64,000 nucleotides of DNA from Pseudomonas viciae (GCF_004786035.1 NZ_CP035088.1:1524001-1588000); one strand, 5' to 3'; counted from the stretch's first letter, positions 36,501 to 44,530 are shown. Notes: generated by a model not told the origin, from the sequence alone. Numbers and translations: made by a program.

Positions 36501-37223
36501 GGTTTCCTCGAGGACTTTCTGATTGCGCCGCTGCACCGAGCAGTCGCGCACGCCCAAGGCGATCACTTGTCCCTGGCCGTCGCCGAACACCTGCACCTCG
36601 AGGTGCCGCGCGCGTTCGATGTACTTCTCGATGAACACCCCAGCATCGCTGAAGTTGTTCTGGCCCAGGCGCCTCACCGTTTCGAAGGATTCACTCAGCT
36701 CGGCGGCACTGCGACACACGCGCATGCCGATGCCGCCGCCACCGGCGGTACTTTTGAGCATCACCGGATAGCCAACCTGCGTCCCCGCCAGCAGCGCGGC
36801 GTCGAGGCTGTCGAGCAGTTCGGTGCCTTCGAGCAGCGGCACGCCGTGTCGGCGTGCCAGGTCGCGGGCGGTGTGCTTGAGGCCGAACACACGCAGTTGC
36901 TCCGGCGTCGGGCCGATGAACGCGATATTTGCGGCTTCGCAGGCTTCGGCGAAGGCTGCGTTTTCCGAGAGAAAACCGTAGCCGGGATGGATCGCCGTCG
37001 CGCCGCTGCTTTTGGCGATCGCCAGGAGCTTGTCTACCGCCAGGTAAGTGGCGGCCGCCGCGCCTTCGCCCAGGCAATGGGCTTGGTCGGCTTGCAGGAT
37101 ATGCAAGCTGGCGGCATCGGCCTGGGCATACACCGCCACACCTTCGACCTTCAGTTCACGCAGGGTCCGCAGGATGCGGCAGGCGATGGCGCCACGGTTG
37201 GCGATCAGGACTTTTTCGAACAT
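33582..37223 (-). CDS. Guanidine carboxylase (formerly urea carboxylase), with in-frame REP insertion
   Basis: A 1213-residue biotin-dependent carboxylase. Domains in order: biotin carboxylase (about 1-445, ATP-grasp, GGGGIGMR), KipA-like AHS2 (about 455-760), KipI-like AHS1 (about 800-1010), and a biotinyl domain whose Lys is in ESMKMEIP (K1177). Proteins of this type encoded with DUF1989 partners and behind guanidine-I riboswitches carboxylate guanidine rather than urea. Residues 766-795 are encoded by a complete REP doublet lying in frame between AHS2 and AHS1; no stop or frameshift results, but folding or activity could be affected. Confidence 0.9.
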   Translation of the reverse strand: MFEKVLIANRGAIACRILRTLRELKVEGVAVYAQADAASLHILQADQAHCLGEGAAAATYLAVDKLLAIAKSSGATAIHPGYGFLSENAAFAEACEAANIAFIGPTPEQLRVFGLKHTARDLARRHGVPLLEGTELLDSLDAALLAGTQVGYPVMLKSTAGGGGIGMRVCRSAAELSESFETVRRLGQNNFSDAGVFIEKYIERARHLEVQVFGDGQGQVIALGVRDCSVQRRNQKVLEETPAPNLPEGMADELCAAAIQLAKAVNYRSAGTVEFVFDSDAGRFYFLEVNTRLQVEHGVTEQVWGVDLVRWMVQLAAGDLPPLCELRQGLKAEGHAIQARLYAEDPGRDFQPSPGLLTTVQFPQCDGKQLRIDTWVEAGCQIPPYFDPMIAKVIRWAPTREQARLGLYQALDESLLYGVETNRQYLQQILLDAPFANGQPWTRCLEALVYRANTFEVLSPGTQTSIQDYPGRLGYWAVGVPPSGPMDSRSLRLGNRLLGNEEGAAALEITMSGPLLRFNCPARVAVTGAVIALTLDGEAVPMNTVLSIGAGTTLAMGTIAGAGARSYLCLQGGVQVPDYLGSKSTFTLGQFGGHGGRALCTGDVLHLKPLDEHTALPQTSVPVLELPSVRQIRVIYGPHGAPEYFTECYIQTFFDTAWEVHFNSSRTGVRLIGPKPEWVRADGGEAGLHPSNIHDNPYAIGAVDFTGDMPVILGPDGPSLGGFVCPVTVIEADLWQLGQLKAGDKVRFVPVDVSTARSLALKWDQCGSGLARESGLSVTSILDVPPLSRASSLPQGISSPVVLDIGRDDTRLVARLSGDTHLLLEIGAPELDLVLRFRAHALMQALEHKQLHGVIDLTPGIRSLQVHYQPEQLPLADLLAIVAGEWDAVCAAQDLQVPSRIVHLPLSWDDPACQLAIEKYMTTVRKDAPWCPSNLEFIRRINDLPNLDEVQRTVFDASYLVMGLGDVYLGAPVATPLDPRHRLVTTKYNPARTWTAENSVGIGGAYMCVYGMEGPGGYQFVGRTLQMWNRYRDVAAFDGKPWLLRFFDQIRFYPVSADELLRIRRDFPLGRFDLNIEHSQLNLADYQRFLAQEADSIAAFRQQQQGAFNAERERWIASGQAHFDSEEPAPAPDENALLSEDQMSVDSHIAGNLWQVQVEVGARVAVGDVLVILESMKMEIPVLAPVAGVVREVRVQPGSAVRAGQRVVVLERD
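34839..34928. repeat. REP doublet inside the guanidine carboxylase gene
   Basis: Arms TGTGGGAGCGAGCTTGCTCG and CGCGAGCAAGCCCGCTCCCA with a roughly 45-bp centre, exactly like the intergenic doublets. It is 30 codons long and reads through in frame as a Cys-Gly-Ser-Gly-Leu-Ala-Arg start and a Leu-Ser-Arg-Ala-Ser-Ser-Leu-Pro-Gln end. It falls in a domain linker. Confidence 0.93.
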
Positions 37224-37527
37224 GGCATAACCCCCTCAGGCATGCATGGCTGCCTGAACCGGGATGCGGGCCGTCCCGCAGTTTTCGATGGCCGCCGGGG
37301 TCGTCCCTGGTGGCGAAATAATCAACTTCAAAACACCGCTGAACCCTGTGGGAGCGGGCTTGCTCGCGAAAGTGGTGTGTCAGTCAACATCTATGTCACT
37401 GTCGGACCGCTTTCGCGAGCAAGCCCGCTCCTACATTGGATCGTGGGTGTCTGGTAACGCTATTTAATGCACTGCCCCGACCGGCTCTGGCACAACGCAA
37501 ACAACCAGCGCCGCAGGCGGCTGAGTT
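37224..37527. other. Intergenic region between cgdB and the carboxylase
   Basis: 304 bp inside the operon, holding the REP doublet at 37347-37435. A 25-codon frame on the minus strand (37460-37537) begins within the last codons of cgdB but has no supported identity. No terminator with T-run is seen, so read-through from the riboswitch promoter is plausible. Confidence 0.5.
37347..37435. repeat. REP doublet, GTGGGAGCGGGCTTGCTCGC type
   Basis: Inverted arms TGTGGGAGCGGGCTTGCTCG and CGAGCAAGCCCGCTCCTACA, with one substitution in the right arm. It separates the second DUF1989 gene from the carboxylase gene. Confidence 0.92.
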
Positions 37528-38169
37528 TCAGTTCCATATCAAAAGCTCCGCAGGTGTGGGGTTGTAGGCATTGCATGGGTTGTTCAGTTGCGGGCAGTTG
37601 GAGATCAGGACGATCACGTCCATCTCGGCCCGCAGGTCGACGTATTTGCCCGGCGCCGAGATCCCGTCTTCGAATGTCAGGCCGCCGTCGGCAGTGACCG
37701 GCACGTTCATGAAGAAGTTGATGTTCGGTCCGATATCGCCCTTGCCCAGGCGACCGTCATGGGCGCAGGCCCGCAGGTAGTTGTCGCGACAGCTGTGCAT
37801 GTAGCGTTTTTCCAGGGCGTAGCGCACGGTGTTGCTTTCCTGGGCGCAGGCGCCGCCGAGGGTGTCGTGGCGCCCGCAGGTGTCTTCGACGATGGTCAGC
37901 ATCGGCTGGCCTAGGTTGGAGTACAGGACGCTGCCGGTGCTCAGGTAAACGCTGTTCTGCCGGCGCAGCGTGCGCTGCACGTCGTAGCGTTCCTTGGGGT
38001 TGGCCAGGCTGTAGAACAGCGTGTCGACCGCCTGGTTGCCCTCCAGGTCGAGGATGCGCAGGGTCTGGCCAGCCTTGACCTCCACCAGCCAGGGTTCCCC
38101 GGCGGGAATGGTGGCGCGATAGATAGCGGTGTCAGGCTGCTTTTGTACGGTGGCGATGGCGAGTGACAT
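37528..38169 (-). CDS. cgdB: Carboxyguanidine deiminase subunit (DUF1989, UAAP2 type)
   Basis: A 213-residue DUF1989 protein, formerly called urea carboxylase-associated protein 2. Typical segments are [33 protein letters not shown], an [14 protein letters not shown] motif with metal-binding residues and [10 protein letters not shown]. With its partner it forms the deiminase that converts carboxyguanidine to allophanate, releasing ammonia. Which partner is A or B is assigned here by operon order only. It starts 11 bp after the first DUF1989 gene. Confidence 0.88.
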   Translation of the reverse strand: MSLAIATVQKQPDTAIYRATIPAGEPWLVEVKAGQTLRILDLEGNQAVDTLFYSLANPKERYDVQRTLRRQNSVYLSTGSVLYSNLGQPMLTIVEDTCGRHDTLGGACAQESNTVRYALEKRYMHSCRDNYLRACAHDGRLGKGDIGPNINFFMNVPVTADGGLTFEDGISAPGKYVDLRAEMDVIVLISNCPQLNNPCNAYNPTPAELLIWN

Positions 38170-38180
38170 GGCAGCGATCC

Positions 38181-38906
38181 TCAGGCGAACAGACGGTCGG
38201 TGTTGATGAAACCGCGCTGGTTTTCCGGGCGCGACTGGCGGCAGTGCTCGGCGACGCTGGGGTCAGCATTCATCCAACTGAGCTTGAGCGGTTGCGGGGC
38301 GTATTGCGGGTTCGGGTCCATCGGGTGTTGCAGCGCAGTCAGCACCACCAGGGTGTCCATCGGCGCGTACAACTCGATGTAATCGCCGGCCTTGGAATGG
38401 CCTTCAACGAAGTGAAAACCTCCGGCCTCATCGACATTGACCCGGCTGAACAGGTTGAGGGTCATCAGCAGGTCGGACAGGCCCAAGCCCCATTTGCCCA
38501 GCTCCACCAGCAGGTTGTCGGTGCCATTGCGAAAGAAGCCGTTGCGCAGCTCCTGGTAGCGGCCCTGACCGTATTTCTGCGCGACTTCCTCGGCGCAGAG
38601 CACGCCGCCCAGGCTATCGCTCCAACCGCAGGTGTCGGCGGTAATCGCCGCCAGTACCCGACCCATGTCCGAGTACAAACAATGGCCGGCGGTGAGTTTG
38701 GCGGTGTGTTGGCATTTGAGGCTGTCGGGCAGGTTCAGGCGTTCGGTTTTTTCGTTGGCGTTGAGTAGCGTCAGGCTCACGTTGGCACCGCCGCGCAGGT
38801 CGGTCAGGCGCAGCAGTTGGCCGCGCTTGAGCACAAAGGAACGGTGGCCGCCACCGGGCAGCAGCTCTTCGGCGAAGGGGGGAAACAACGGGATCGAATC
38901 GGTCAT
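38181..38906 (-). CDS. cgdA: Carboxyguanidine deiminase subunit (DUF1989, UAAP1 type)
   Basis: A 241-residue DUF1989 protein, formerly urea carboxylase-associated protein 1. It shares the fold of its neighbour: [43 protein letters not shown] and [18 protein letters not shown]. It begins 13 bp after the ABC ATPase stop, so it is co-transcribed with the transporter. It works with the next gene product on carboxyguanidine in the cytosol. A role in urea breakdown is unlikely given the guanidine riboswitch. Confidence 0.88.
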   Translation of the reverse strand: MTDSIPLFPPFAEELLPGGGHRSFVLKRGQLLRLTDLRGGANVSLTLLNANEKTERLNLPDSLKCQHTAKLTAGHCLYSDMGRVLAAITADTCGWSDSLGGVLCAEEVAQKYGQGRYQELRNGFFRNGTDNLLVELGKWGLGLSDLLMTLNLFSRVNVDEAGGFHFVEGHSKAGDYIELYAPMDTLVVLTALQHPMDPNPQYAPQPLKLSWMNADPSVAEHCRQSRPENQRGFINTDRLFA

Positions 38907-38919
38907 GGGAAAACTCCTT

Positions 38920-39708
38920 TCAAGCGCTACGCAACGTGCCGGCCAGTTCGGCGGGCAGGGCGTCGACGGCGGCCCGGTCGGTGCGCCGGTCGCTGTTCAG
39001 TGGAATGTCATAGGTGATGCGCGCGCCATAGGCGCCGGGGGCGTGCGGGTCGACACGGACTTTGTCGAACACCAACAGGCGCGTGCCGAGGCTGAAACCT
39101 TCGGACAGGTCATGGGTGACCATGAACACTGTCAGCCGGGTTTCGCGCCACAGCTCCAGCAACAAGGCGTGCATGTCTTTGCGAATGCCCGGATCGAGGG
39201 CACCGAAGGGCTCGTCCAGCAGCAGGACACGCGGCTTCATGATCAGTGCCTGGGCGATGGCCAGCCGTTGTTGCATGCCGCCGGACAGTTGCGCTGGGTA
39301 TTTGTCCCGCGCGTGGCCGAGGCCGACCTTGCCCAGCAGGTGCGCGGCTTCTTCGCGGACCTGGCGTTTGGCGCTGCCGAACAGCCGGCCCAGCAGCGGC
39401 GAGCGCGGCAGTTCCAGGCCCAGGGCCACGTTGTCCAGCACGGTCAGGTGCGGGAATACCGAATAGCGCTGGAACACCACGCCCCGACTGGCATCCGGCT
39501 CACCGGCCAAGGGTTGGCCGTCCAGGAGAATCTGCCCGCGACTGGCGCGTTCCTGGCCCAGCAGCAATCGCAGGAAGGTCGACTTGCCGCAACCGGACGC
39601 GCCCACGAGTGTGCAGAATTCGCCCTCGGCGACGCTCAGGTTCAAGCGCTCAAGCACCACCTGATCGCCATACTGTTGCCAGACGTTGTTCACGGTAATG
39701 AAGCTCAT
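38920..39708 (-). CDS. ABC transporter ATPase, guanidine operon
   Basis: A 262-residue ABC ATPase of the nitrate/taurine/sulfonate type. Walker A GASGCGKST (about residues 36-44), signature LSGGMQQRLA (about 142-151), Walker B VLLLDEPFGALD and the switch His in MVTHDLSEGF are all intact. It energises import through the adjacent permease, whose stop overlaps this start by 4 bp (ATGA). The start at 39708 is chosen for that overlap; a longer open frame upstream lies within the permease gene. Confidence 0.93.
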   Translation of the reverse strand: MSFITVNNVWQQYGDQVVLERLNLSVAEGEFCTLVGASGCGKSTFLRLLLGQERASRGQILLDGQPLAGEPDASRGVVFQRYSVFPHLTVLDNVALGLELPRSPLLGRLFGSAKRQVREEAAHLLGKVGLGHARDKYPAQLSGGMQQRLAIAQALIMKPRVLLLDEPFGALDPGIRKDMHALLLELWRETRLTVFMVTHDLSEGFSLGTRLLVFDKVRVDPHAPGAYGARITYDIPLNSDRRTDRAAVDALPAELAGTLRSA

Positions 39709-40520
39709 GCCTTCGCCCCCTCGTACCAGGGGAACGCTTGCCGGGTCAGGCGCTTGAGGCCCCAATCCATCAGCCAGGCGAGCAGGGTGATCCACACCAC
39801 GTACGGCAAGATCACGTCCATCGCCAGGTAACGCCGCACCAGGAAAATCCGATAGCCCAGCCCATCGGTGGAGGCGATGGCTTCGGCGGCAATCAGAAAC
39901 AGCCAGGCCGACCCCAGCATCAGCCGCAGGGAAATCAACAGGCGCGGCAGCAATTGCGGCAGCACCACCCGTAGCATCAGCGTCCAGGTCGAAGCGCCGA
40001 GGGTCTGGGCCTTGATCAGCAGCTCGACCGGGATTTCCCGGGCGCGCTGTTCCAGATCCCGGGCCAGGCACGGTGTGATGCCAATGACGATCAGCATGAC
40101 TTTCGACAATTCCCCCAGGCCAAAGACGATGAACAGGATCGGCAGGATCGCCAGCGGTGGCACCATCGATACCACCGTGAGCAACGGCGATAACGGCGCG
40201 CCGAACAACGGTAGCGTGCCGGCGGCAATGCCCAGGCACAGCCCGGCGAGGGCACTGATGCCCAGGCCGATGGCCAGTCGCCGCAGGCTCGACGCGGTGT
40301 CTTGCCAGAGCAGGTAATCGCCGCTGCGGGCATCAGCCGTGAAGGCCAGGCGTTTCACCGCGTCGGCCATTTGCACGGCGCTGGGCAGCAGCTTGTCGTT
40401 AGGGTTGTCCGTCAACCGTTCGGCCGAGCCCATGAAGTAGGCGAACAACACCAGCGCGAAGGGCAGGATCACCAGCAACAAGCGGCTGGGACGATCCGGG
40501 TAGCGGTTGATCAGGCGCAT
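39705..40520 (-). CDS. ABC transporter permease, guanidine operon
   Basis: A 271-residue permease of the SsuC/TauC type, with about six transmembrane helices and the EAA-loop region (KAQTLGASTWTLMLRVVLPQLLPRLLISLRL) at about residues 168-200. It forms the membrane channel of the importer. It starts 15 bp after the binding-protein stop and overlaps the ATPase gene by 4 bp. Confidence 0.92.
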   Translation of the reverse strand: MRLINRYPDRPSRLLLVILPFALVLFAYFMGSAERLTDNPNDKLLPSAVQMADAVKRLAFTADARSGDYLLWQDTASSLRRLAIGLGISALAGLCLGIAAGTLPLFGAPLSPLLTVVSMVPPLAILPILFIVFGLGELSKVMLIVIGITPCLARDLEQRAREIPVELLIKAQTLGASTWTLMLRVVLPQLLPRLLISLRLMLGSAWLFLIAAEAIASTDGLGYRIFLVRRYLAMDVILPYVVWITLLAWLMDWGLKRLTRQAFPWYEGAKA

Positions 40521-40535
40521 GCCAGCTCCTCCGGT

Positions 40536-41603
40536 TTACAGCTTGGCGTCGGCGGCCAACTGCACGTAGGTCGGGTCAAAGCGCAGCTTGAGGTTGGCCT
40601 TGTCGCCGCGGGTCACGCCATTGGCGAACGCCATGCCGACCGCGTCGGTATTCTTGGCACCTTCGCCCAGCAAGCCGTGCTGGAACGAGAACTCGGCCAC
40701 CTTGCCCATGGTTGCGGGCAGTTGCTGGCTGGTGGCGAAGCTCAGGGCTTCCTTGGGTGTGGCGAACAGCTTGGTGGTGTCCAGTTGCGCCTGGAAGCCG
40801 GCCAAGTCGGTGCCTGAGGCTTTGGCCATGTGTTCCAGTGCCGTCTTGCTGGCGGCGTTGTTCGCGTTCATCAGCGCCACCACTTCAAACCAGGCGCCGG
40901 TCAACGCTTTGCCCAGGGCCGGGTTGTCCTGCAGGGTCTGGGTGTTGACCACCATCATGTCCATGATCTCGCCGGGTACTTGGCTGGAATTGAACACTTC
41001 GCTCACGCCGGGCTGGGCCTTGATGTCCGAGAGCATCGGGTTCCAAGTGGTGACGGCCTTGACCTGATCAGTGTTGAAGGCGGCGGAGATGTCGGCGTCG
41101 GACGTGTTGACGACTTTCAGGTCTTTCTCGGTGAGGCCAACCGAATCCAGGGCGCGGGCCAGCAGGTAGTGGGAGACCGACAGTTCCACCAGGTTGACGT
41201 CCATGCCCTTGAGATCAGCGACTTTCTTGCCAGCGCCCTTGAGGACGATACCGTCGTTGCCGTTGGAGAAATCGCTGACGATCAGCGCGGTGCTGTCCAC
41301 GCCACCGGCGGCGGGAATGGTCAGGGCGTCCATGTTGGTCATGGTGCAGCCGTCGAACTGACCGGCGGTGTACTGGTTGATGGATTCGACGTAATCATTG
41401 AGCTGCACGACGTCGATCTTGATGCCGTACTTCTTCGCCCACTTGTCGACGATGCCTTGGCTGCCAGCGTATTCCCAGGGCATCCAGCCGGCGTAAATGG
41501 TCCAGCAGACGCTGAAGTGGTCTTTTTGCGCCGCGGGGGAGGAAAGGCTCACCAGGGCCGAAAAGGCGGCGATGAGCAGGGACGACAGACGAAGCTTGAG
41601 CAT
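40536..41603 (-). CDS. ABC transporter substrate-binding protein, guanidine operon
   Basis: A 355-residue periplasmic protein with a signal peptide (about residues 1-24). The mature part has the nitrate/taurine-type fold (CWTIYAGWMPWEYAGSQGIVDKWAKKYG) and matches the binding proteins always found beside urea/guanidine carboxylase genes. It probably binds guanidine, by context. The start at 41603 is set by GGAG 6 nt upstream. It is the first gene after the riboswitch leader. Confidence 0.9.
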   Translation of the reverse strand: MLKLRLSSLLIAAFSALVSLSSPAAQKDHFSVCWTIYAGWMPWEYAGSQGIVDKWAKKYGIKIDVVQLNDYVESINQYTAGQFDGCTMTNMDALTIPAAGGVDSTALIVSDFSNGNDGIVLKGAGKKVADLKGMDVNLVELSVSHYLLARALDSVGLTEKDLKVVNTSDADISAAFNTDQVKAVTTWNPMLSDIKAQPGVSEVFNSSQVPGEIMDMMVVNTQTLQDNPALGKALTGAWFEVVALMNANNAASKTALEHMAKASGTDLAGFQAQLDTTKLFATPKEALSFATSQQLPATMGKVAEFSFQHGLLGEGAKNTDAVGMAFANGVTRGDKANLKLRFDPTYVQLAADAKL

Positions 41604-41659
41604 GGTGGTTCTCCAGTTGATCAAGGGCGGACAGGAGCAACGCGGCACCGCGAACGGTG

Positions 41660-41762
41660 GCTTGTCTCCCGGGCTTTTGTCCCGCCGTGTAACCTCAACT
41701 GGAGGTCGCCAACTCTCGGACCAGTCACTCGCCAGAGGCGAGCCGGAACCCTAGTCAGCCAT
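41660..41762 (-). ncRNA. Guanidine-I (ykkC) riboswitch
   Basis: The minus strand reads CTAGGGTTCCG, a GC-rich hairpin, TGACTGGTCCGAGAG, a second hairpin (GGCGACCTCCAGTTGAGGTT region), and CGGCGGGACAAAAGCCCGGG AGA. These are the three conserved blocks of the guanidine-I aptamer in the right order and spacing. It lies about 60 nt upstream of the binding-protein start. A CACCGTTCGCGGTG hairpin follows with no T-run, so control of translation or Rho-dependent termination seems more likely than an intrinsic terminator. Confidence 0.93.
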
Positions 41763-41812
41763 TGCAAATTGTGGTGCCGCGAACCTGTGATGACTCCTGC
41801 ACGAGGTTTTTT

Positions 41813-41831
41813 AAAGCGAGAGCCGTGCCAA
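41813..41831 (-). promoter_or_regulatory. Sigma-54 promoter of the guanidine operon
   Basis: The minus strand reads TTGGCACGGCTCTCGCTTT: the GG (-24) and GC (-12) doublets are separated by exactly 10 nt, and the only notable departure from TGGCACG-N4-TTGC is C for T before GC. Transcription would start near 41804 and include the whole riboswitch. An NtrC-type activator would be needed; no clear NtrC site was found upstream. The rest of the spacer, to 42070, holds nothing recognised. Confidence 0.65.
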
Positions 41832-42070
41832 GTCCGCCGAAGGCCCGGGCCAGAGAGGGTGGGGGCAGGGGAGGGATGATTGAGCGTGGATTTGTGCTTG
41901 CTTGTGGTGCCATCGCGCACCGGAAGAGGGCGACGAGCGACATGTTTCCAGTTGTTGCCGGGGCGCACCAGATTCCGATTTCGCTGTCAGATTAATCGTC
42001 AGTCACCCAATAGATGACTGCCGCCCATCAGCGTCGCTGATGTGGCCCATTCGCGGTCCAGGAGGCCGCC

Positions 42071-42460
42071 ATGTATCGACGACTGCTGCTCATTGTGTTT
42101 CTCGGTTTGACTCTTTCGGCATGCGTGCCTTATTACGACGGAGACTCGAGCTACTACCGTTCCGAAGTCTATACCTCACCGGCGCCAGTCTATTACGGCG
42201 GCGGGAGCTACTATTCGGCTCCGCGTGGTTATTACGCTCCGCGGTATTACCAACCGGCGCCACGCTATTACTCGCCGCCGCGTTACTACCAACAAGGCCC
42301 ACGCTATTACTCGCCACCGCGAGCGGCGTACCGGTCTTATCCAAATCGGGGCGGCTGGGACGGCCATAACCGGGGCGGCTGGAATGACGACCGCCGTGGC
42401 CGAGGTGGGCGTGATCATCGAGGACGCGGCGGTCATGACGGGCGGGGCAATCACCGCTGA
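42071..42460 (+). CDS. Tyr/Pro-rich small lipoprotein
   Basis: A 129-residue protein with a lipoprotein signal peptide (lipobox LSAC, residues 15-18). The mature part falls in two low-complexity halves: a Tyr/Pro-rich half (about 20-88) with repeats such as APRYYSPPRYYQ and GPRYYSPPRAAY, then a Gly/Arg/His/Asp-rich tail (about 89-129, NRGGWDGHNRGGWNDDRRGRGG). Function unknown. GGAGGC is just upstream of the start, and a strong terminator follows. Confidence 0.78.
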   Translation: MYRRLLLIVFLGLTLSACVPYYDGDSSYYRSEVYTSPAPVYYGGGSYYSAPRGYYAPRYYQPAPRYYSPPRYYQQGPRYYSPPRAAYRSYPNRGGWDGHNRGGWNDDRRGRGGRDHRGRGGHDGRGNHR

Positions 42461-42472
42461 TCGCTGGGCAAC

Positions 42473-42503
42473 AAAAAGCGGCGCATTGAGCGCCGCTTTT
42501 TTT
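42473..42503 (+). terminator. Rho-independent terminator
   Basis: AAAAAGCGGCGC-ATTGA-GCGCCGCTTTTTTT: a perfect GC stem with T-run, 12 bp after the Tyr/Pro-rich lipoprotein gene. Confidence 0.92.
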
Positions 42504-42575
42504 GTGCCTGTCATAAATCCGGTGAGATAACTTTTGCTCCCACAGATCACTCCCACTGAGTGTCATCCAGGGGCT

Positions 42576-43688
42576 TTACTCGTTGGACAAATCCGCCAAC
42601 GGATGCCGACCTTCCCACGCCTTGTGGAAATGCGCCTCCACTGCTGCTTCAGGGACATGATTGATGTCCGGCCAGTGCCAATGGGGTTTGTGATCCTTAT
42701 CGATCAACCGCGCCCGCACACCTTCGCTGAACTCCGGATGGCGGCAGCAGTTGAGGCTCAAGGTGTATTCCATCCGGAACACCCCGGCCAACGACAGATG
42801 CCGGGCACGAGCGATCTGTTCCCAGACCAGATGAGCGGTCAGTGGTGAGCCTTCGCTCATGGTCTTGGCCGCCCGGGCGATCAATGGATCCGGGTGGTCC
42901 ACCAGCAGGCTGAGGGCCTTCCAGGCGCAGCGCACATCGCTGACATCCAACCACTCGTCGATTTTCTGCCGACGTGGCAGCCATTGGGCTTCGGGCAGTT
43001 GCGCGACGGCTTCCTGCTGCAGCGCCTTGAGCAGGCTGTTGAGCTGCATCTGGGTCTGTTCCTGCCAGTTGAGTTGCAGCAGGCCCTCGATCAAGTCGTC
43101 CTGTTGTTCATCCAGCAAAAACCGGTCGGCCAGGCCCAGGTCGATGGCATCCCGGGCATTCATGTGGGCGCCGGTCAGGCCAAGAAACAGACCGAGCTTG
43201 CCCGGCAGGCGCGACAGAAACCAACTGGCGCCGACATCCGGGTACAGGCCGATGCTGATTTCCGGCATTGCCAGGCGACTGCTCGGCGTGACGATCCGGG
43301 TACTCGCGCCTTGCAGCAGGCCCATGCCGCCGCCCAGGACATAGCCATGGCCCCAGCACAGCAAGGGTTTGGGGTAGGTGTGCAGGTTGAAGTCCAAGCG
43401 GTATTCCGCCGCGAAAAATTGCCCAGCCAGGGGTGGTACTTCACCGGGGGTGGCCCGGCAGGCCTCCACCAGGCTGCGCACTTCGCCGCCGGCGCAGAAG
43501 GCCTTGGCGCCATTGCCGCGCAGCAGCACGCATACGATTTGCGGTTCTCGGGCCCAGGCATCGAGACGATCGCGCAGGGCGTTGATCATTGGCAGGGAAA
43601 GAGCGTTCAGGGATTTTTCGGCATCCAGCGTGGCAATGCCGACGCGGGCACCGTCGATGCCGGTGAGTTCTTCGAAGTGCAGATTCAT
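42576..43688 (-). CDS. 3-hydroxyisobutyryl-CoA hydrolase-like crotonase-family protein
   Basis: A 370-residue crotonase-fold enzyme. KSLNALSLPMINAL, GNGAKAFCAGGEVRSL, GHGYVLGGGMGLLQGA (oxyanion hole) and PEISIGLYPDVGASWFLSRL are hallmarks of 3-hydroxyisobutyryl-CoA hydrolase, and length exceeds ordinary enoyl-CoA hydratases. It would release 3-hydroxyisobutyrate in valine breakdown, in the cytosol. No other valine-degradation gene is next to it. It is divergent from ung. Confidence 0.88.
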   Translation of the reverse strand: MNLHFEELTGIDGARVGIATLDAEKSLNALSLPMINALRDRLDAWAREPQIVCVLLRGNGAKAFCAGGEVRSLVEACRATPGEVPPLAGQFFAAEYRLDFNLHTYPKPLLCWGHGYVLGGGMGLLQGASTRIVTPSSRLAMPEISIGLYPDVGASWFLSRLPGKLGLFLGLTGAHMNARDAIDLGLADRFLLDEQQDDLIEGLLQLNWQEQTQMQLNSLLKALQQEAVAQLPEAQWLPRRQKIDEWLDVSDVRCAWKALSLLVDHPDPLIARAAKTMSEGSPLTAHLVWEQIARARHLSLAGVFRMEYTLSLNCCRHPEFSEGVRARLIDKDHKPHWHWPDINHVPEAAVEAHFHKAWEGRHPLADLSNE

Positions 43689-43819
43689 CGTGACCTCGAT
43701 CAGAAAATTGAATGTTCAGTATGACCGCTGCGTAGGAAAGTGCCGGTTCTGCGTCAGATCAATTGACAAGCCATGTAGGCTTTCCTAGGGTGCGCCCATT
43801 GTTTTTACCGGGTGCAACC

Positions 43820-44512
43820 ATGACTGCTGACGACCGTATCAAACTCGAACCGAGCTGGAAGCAGGCACTGCGTGCCGAGTTCGACCAGCCCTACATGGCA
43901 GAGTTGCGCGAATTCCTGCGTCGGGAATACGCCGCCGGCAAGGAGATTTATCCACCGGCGCCGCTGATTTTCAATGCGCTCAACTCCACGCCGCTGGACA
44001 AGGTCAAAGTGGTGATCCTCGGCCAGGACCCGTACCACGGCCCGGGCCAGGCCCATGGTTTGTGCTTCTCGGTGCAACCGGGCGTGCCGACGCCGCCGTC
44101 GCTGGTGAATATCTACAAAGAATTGAAGCGCGACCTGAACATCGATATTCCCAACCACGGTTACCTGCAAAGCTGGGCCGACCAGGGGGTATTGCTGCTC
44201 AACACCACCATGACCGTTGAACGCGCCAATGCCAACGCCCACGCGGGCAAGGGCTGGCAGCATTTCACCGACCGGGTCATCGAAGTGGTCAGCGAACACC
44301 AGCCACACTTGGTATTCCTGCTATGGGGCGCCCATGCCCAGGGCAAGCAGAAACTGATCGACGCCACCAAACACCTGGTGCTGACCTCGGTCCATCCGTC
44401 GCCGCTGTCGGCTTACCGTGGGTTTTTGGGGTGCGGGCATTTCAGCCGGACCAACAAGTTTCTCGAACAACAGGGCGAAGCGCCGATTGATTGGCGGTTG
44501 CCGCCGGTTTGA
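43820..44512 (+). CDS. ung: Uracil-DNA glycosylase
   Basis: A 230-residue family-1 uracil-DNA glycosylase that removes uracil from DNA. The water-activating motif is [18 protein letters not shown], the Leu-intercalation loop is [18 protein letters not shown], and [14 protein letters not shown] is in between. All are intact and length is normal. The start at 43820 is chosen by family length; an in-frame ATG at 43763 would add 19 residues without homology. Confidence 0.97.
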   Translation: MTADDRIKLEPSWKQALRAEFDQPYMAELREFLRREYAAGKEIYPPAPLIFNALNSTPLDKVKVVILGQDPYHGPGQAHGLCFSVQPGVPTPPSLVNIYKELKRDLNIDIPNHGYLQSWADQGVLLLNTTMTVERANANAHAGKGWQHFTDRVIEVVSEHQPHLVFLLWGAHAQGKQKLIDATKHLVLTSVHPSPLSAYRGFLGCGHFSRTNKFLEQQGEAPIDWRLPPV

Positions 44513-44530
44513 GCGGTCGGCTACGGGCCC

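Noticed and set aside
33582..37223. Urea carboxylase as the literal function
   Set aside because: The guanidine-I riboswitch and the paired DUF1989 genes point to guanidine as the substrate.
34929..37457. Long plus-strand frames opposite the guanidine carboxylase
   Set aside because: Antisense shadows of a gene with full domain homology.
37460..37537. 25-codon minus-strand frame starting inside the end of cgdB ([20 protein letters not shown]...)
   Set aside because: It overlaps the cgdB stop and has hydrophobic-basic content, but there is no separate ribosome-binding site and no recognised family. Kept as a note only.
41880..41990. GGTGC/GCACC symmetry upstream of the sigma-54 promoter as an NtrC site
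   Set aside because: The half-sites are in the opposite order to the NtrC consensus GCAC-N-GTGC, so it was not called.
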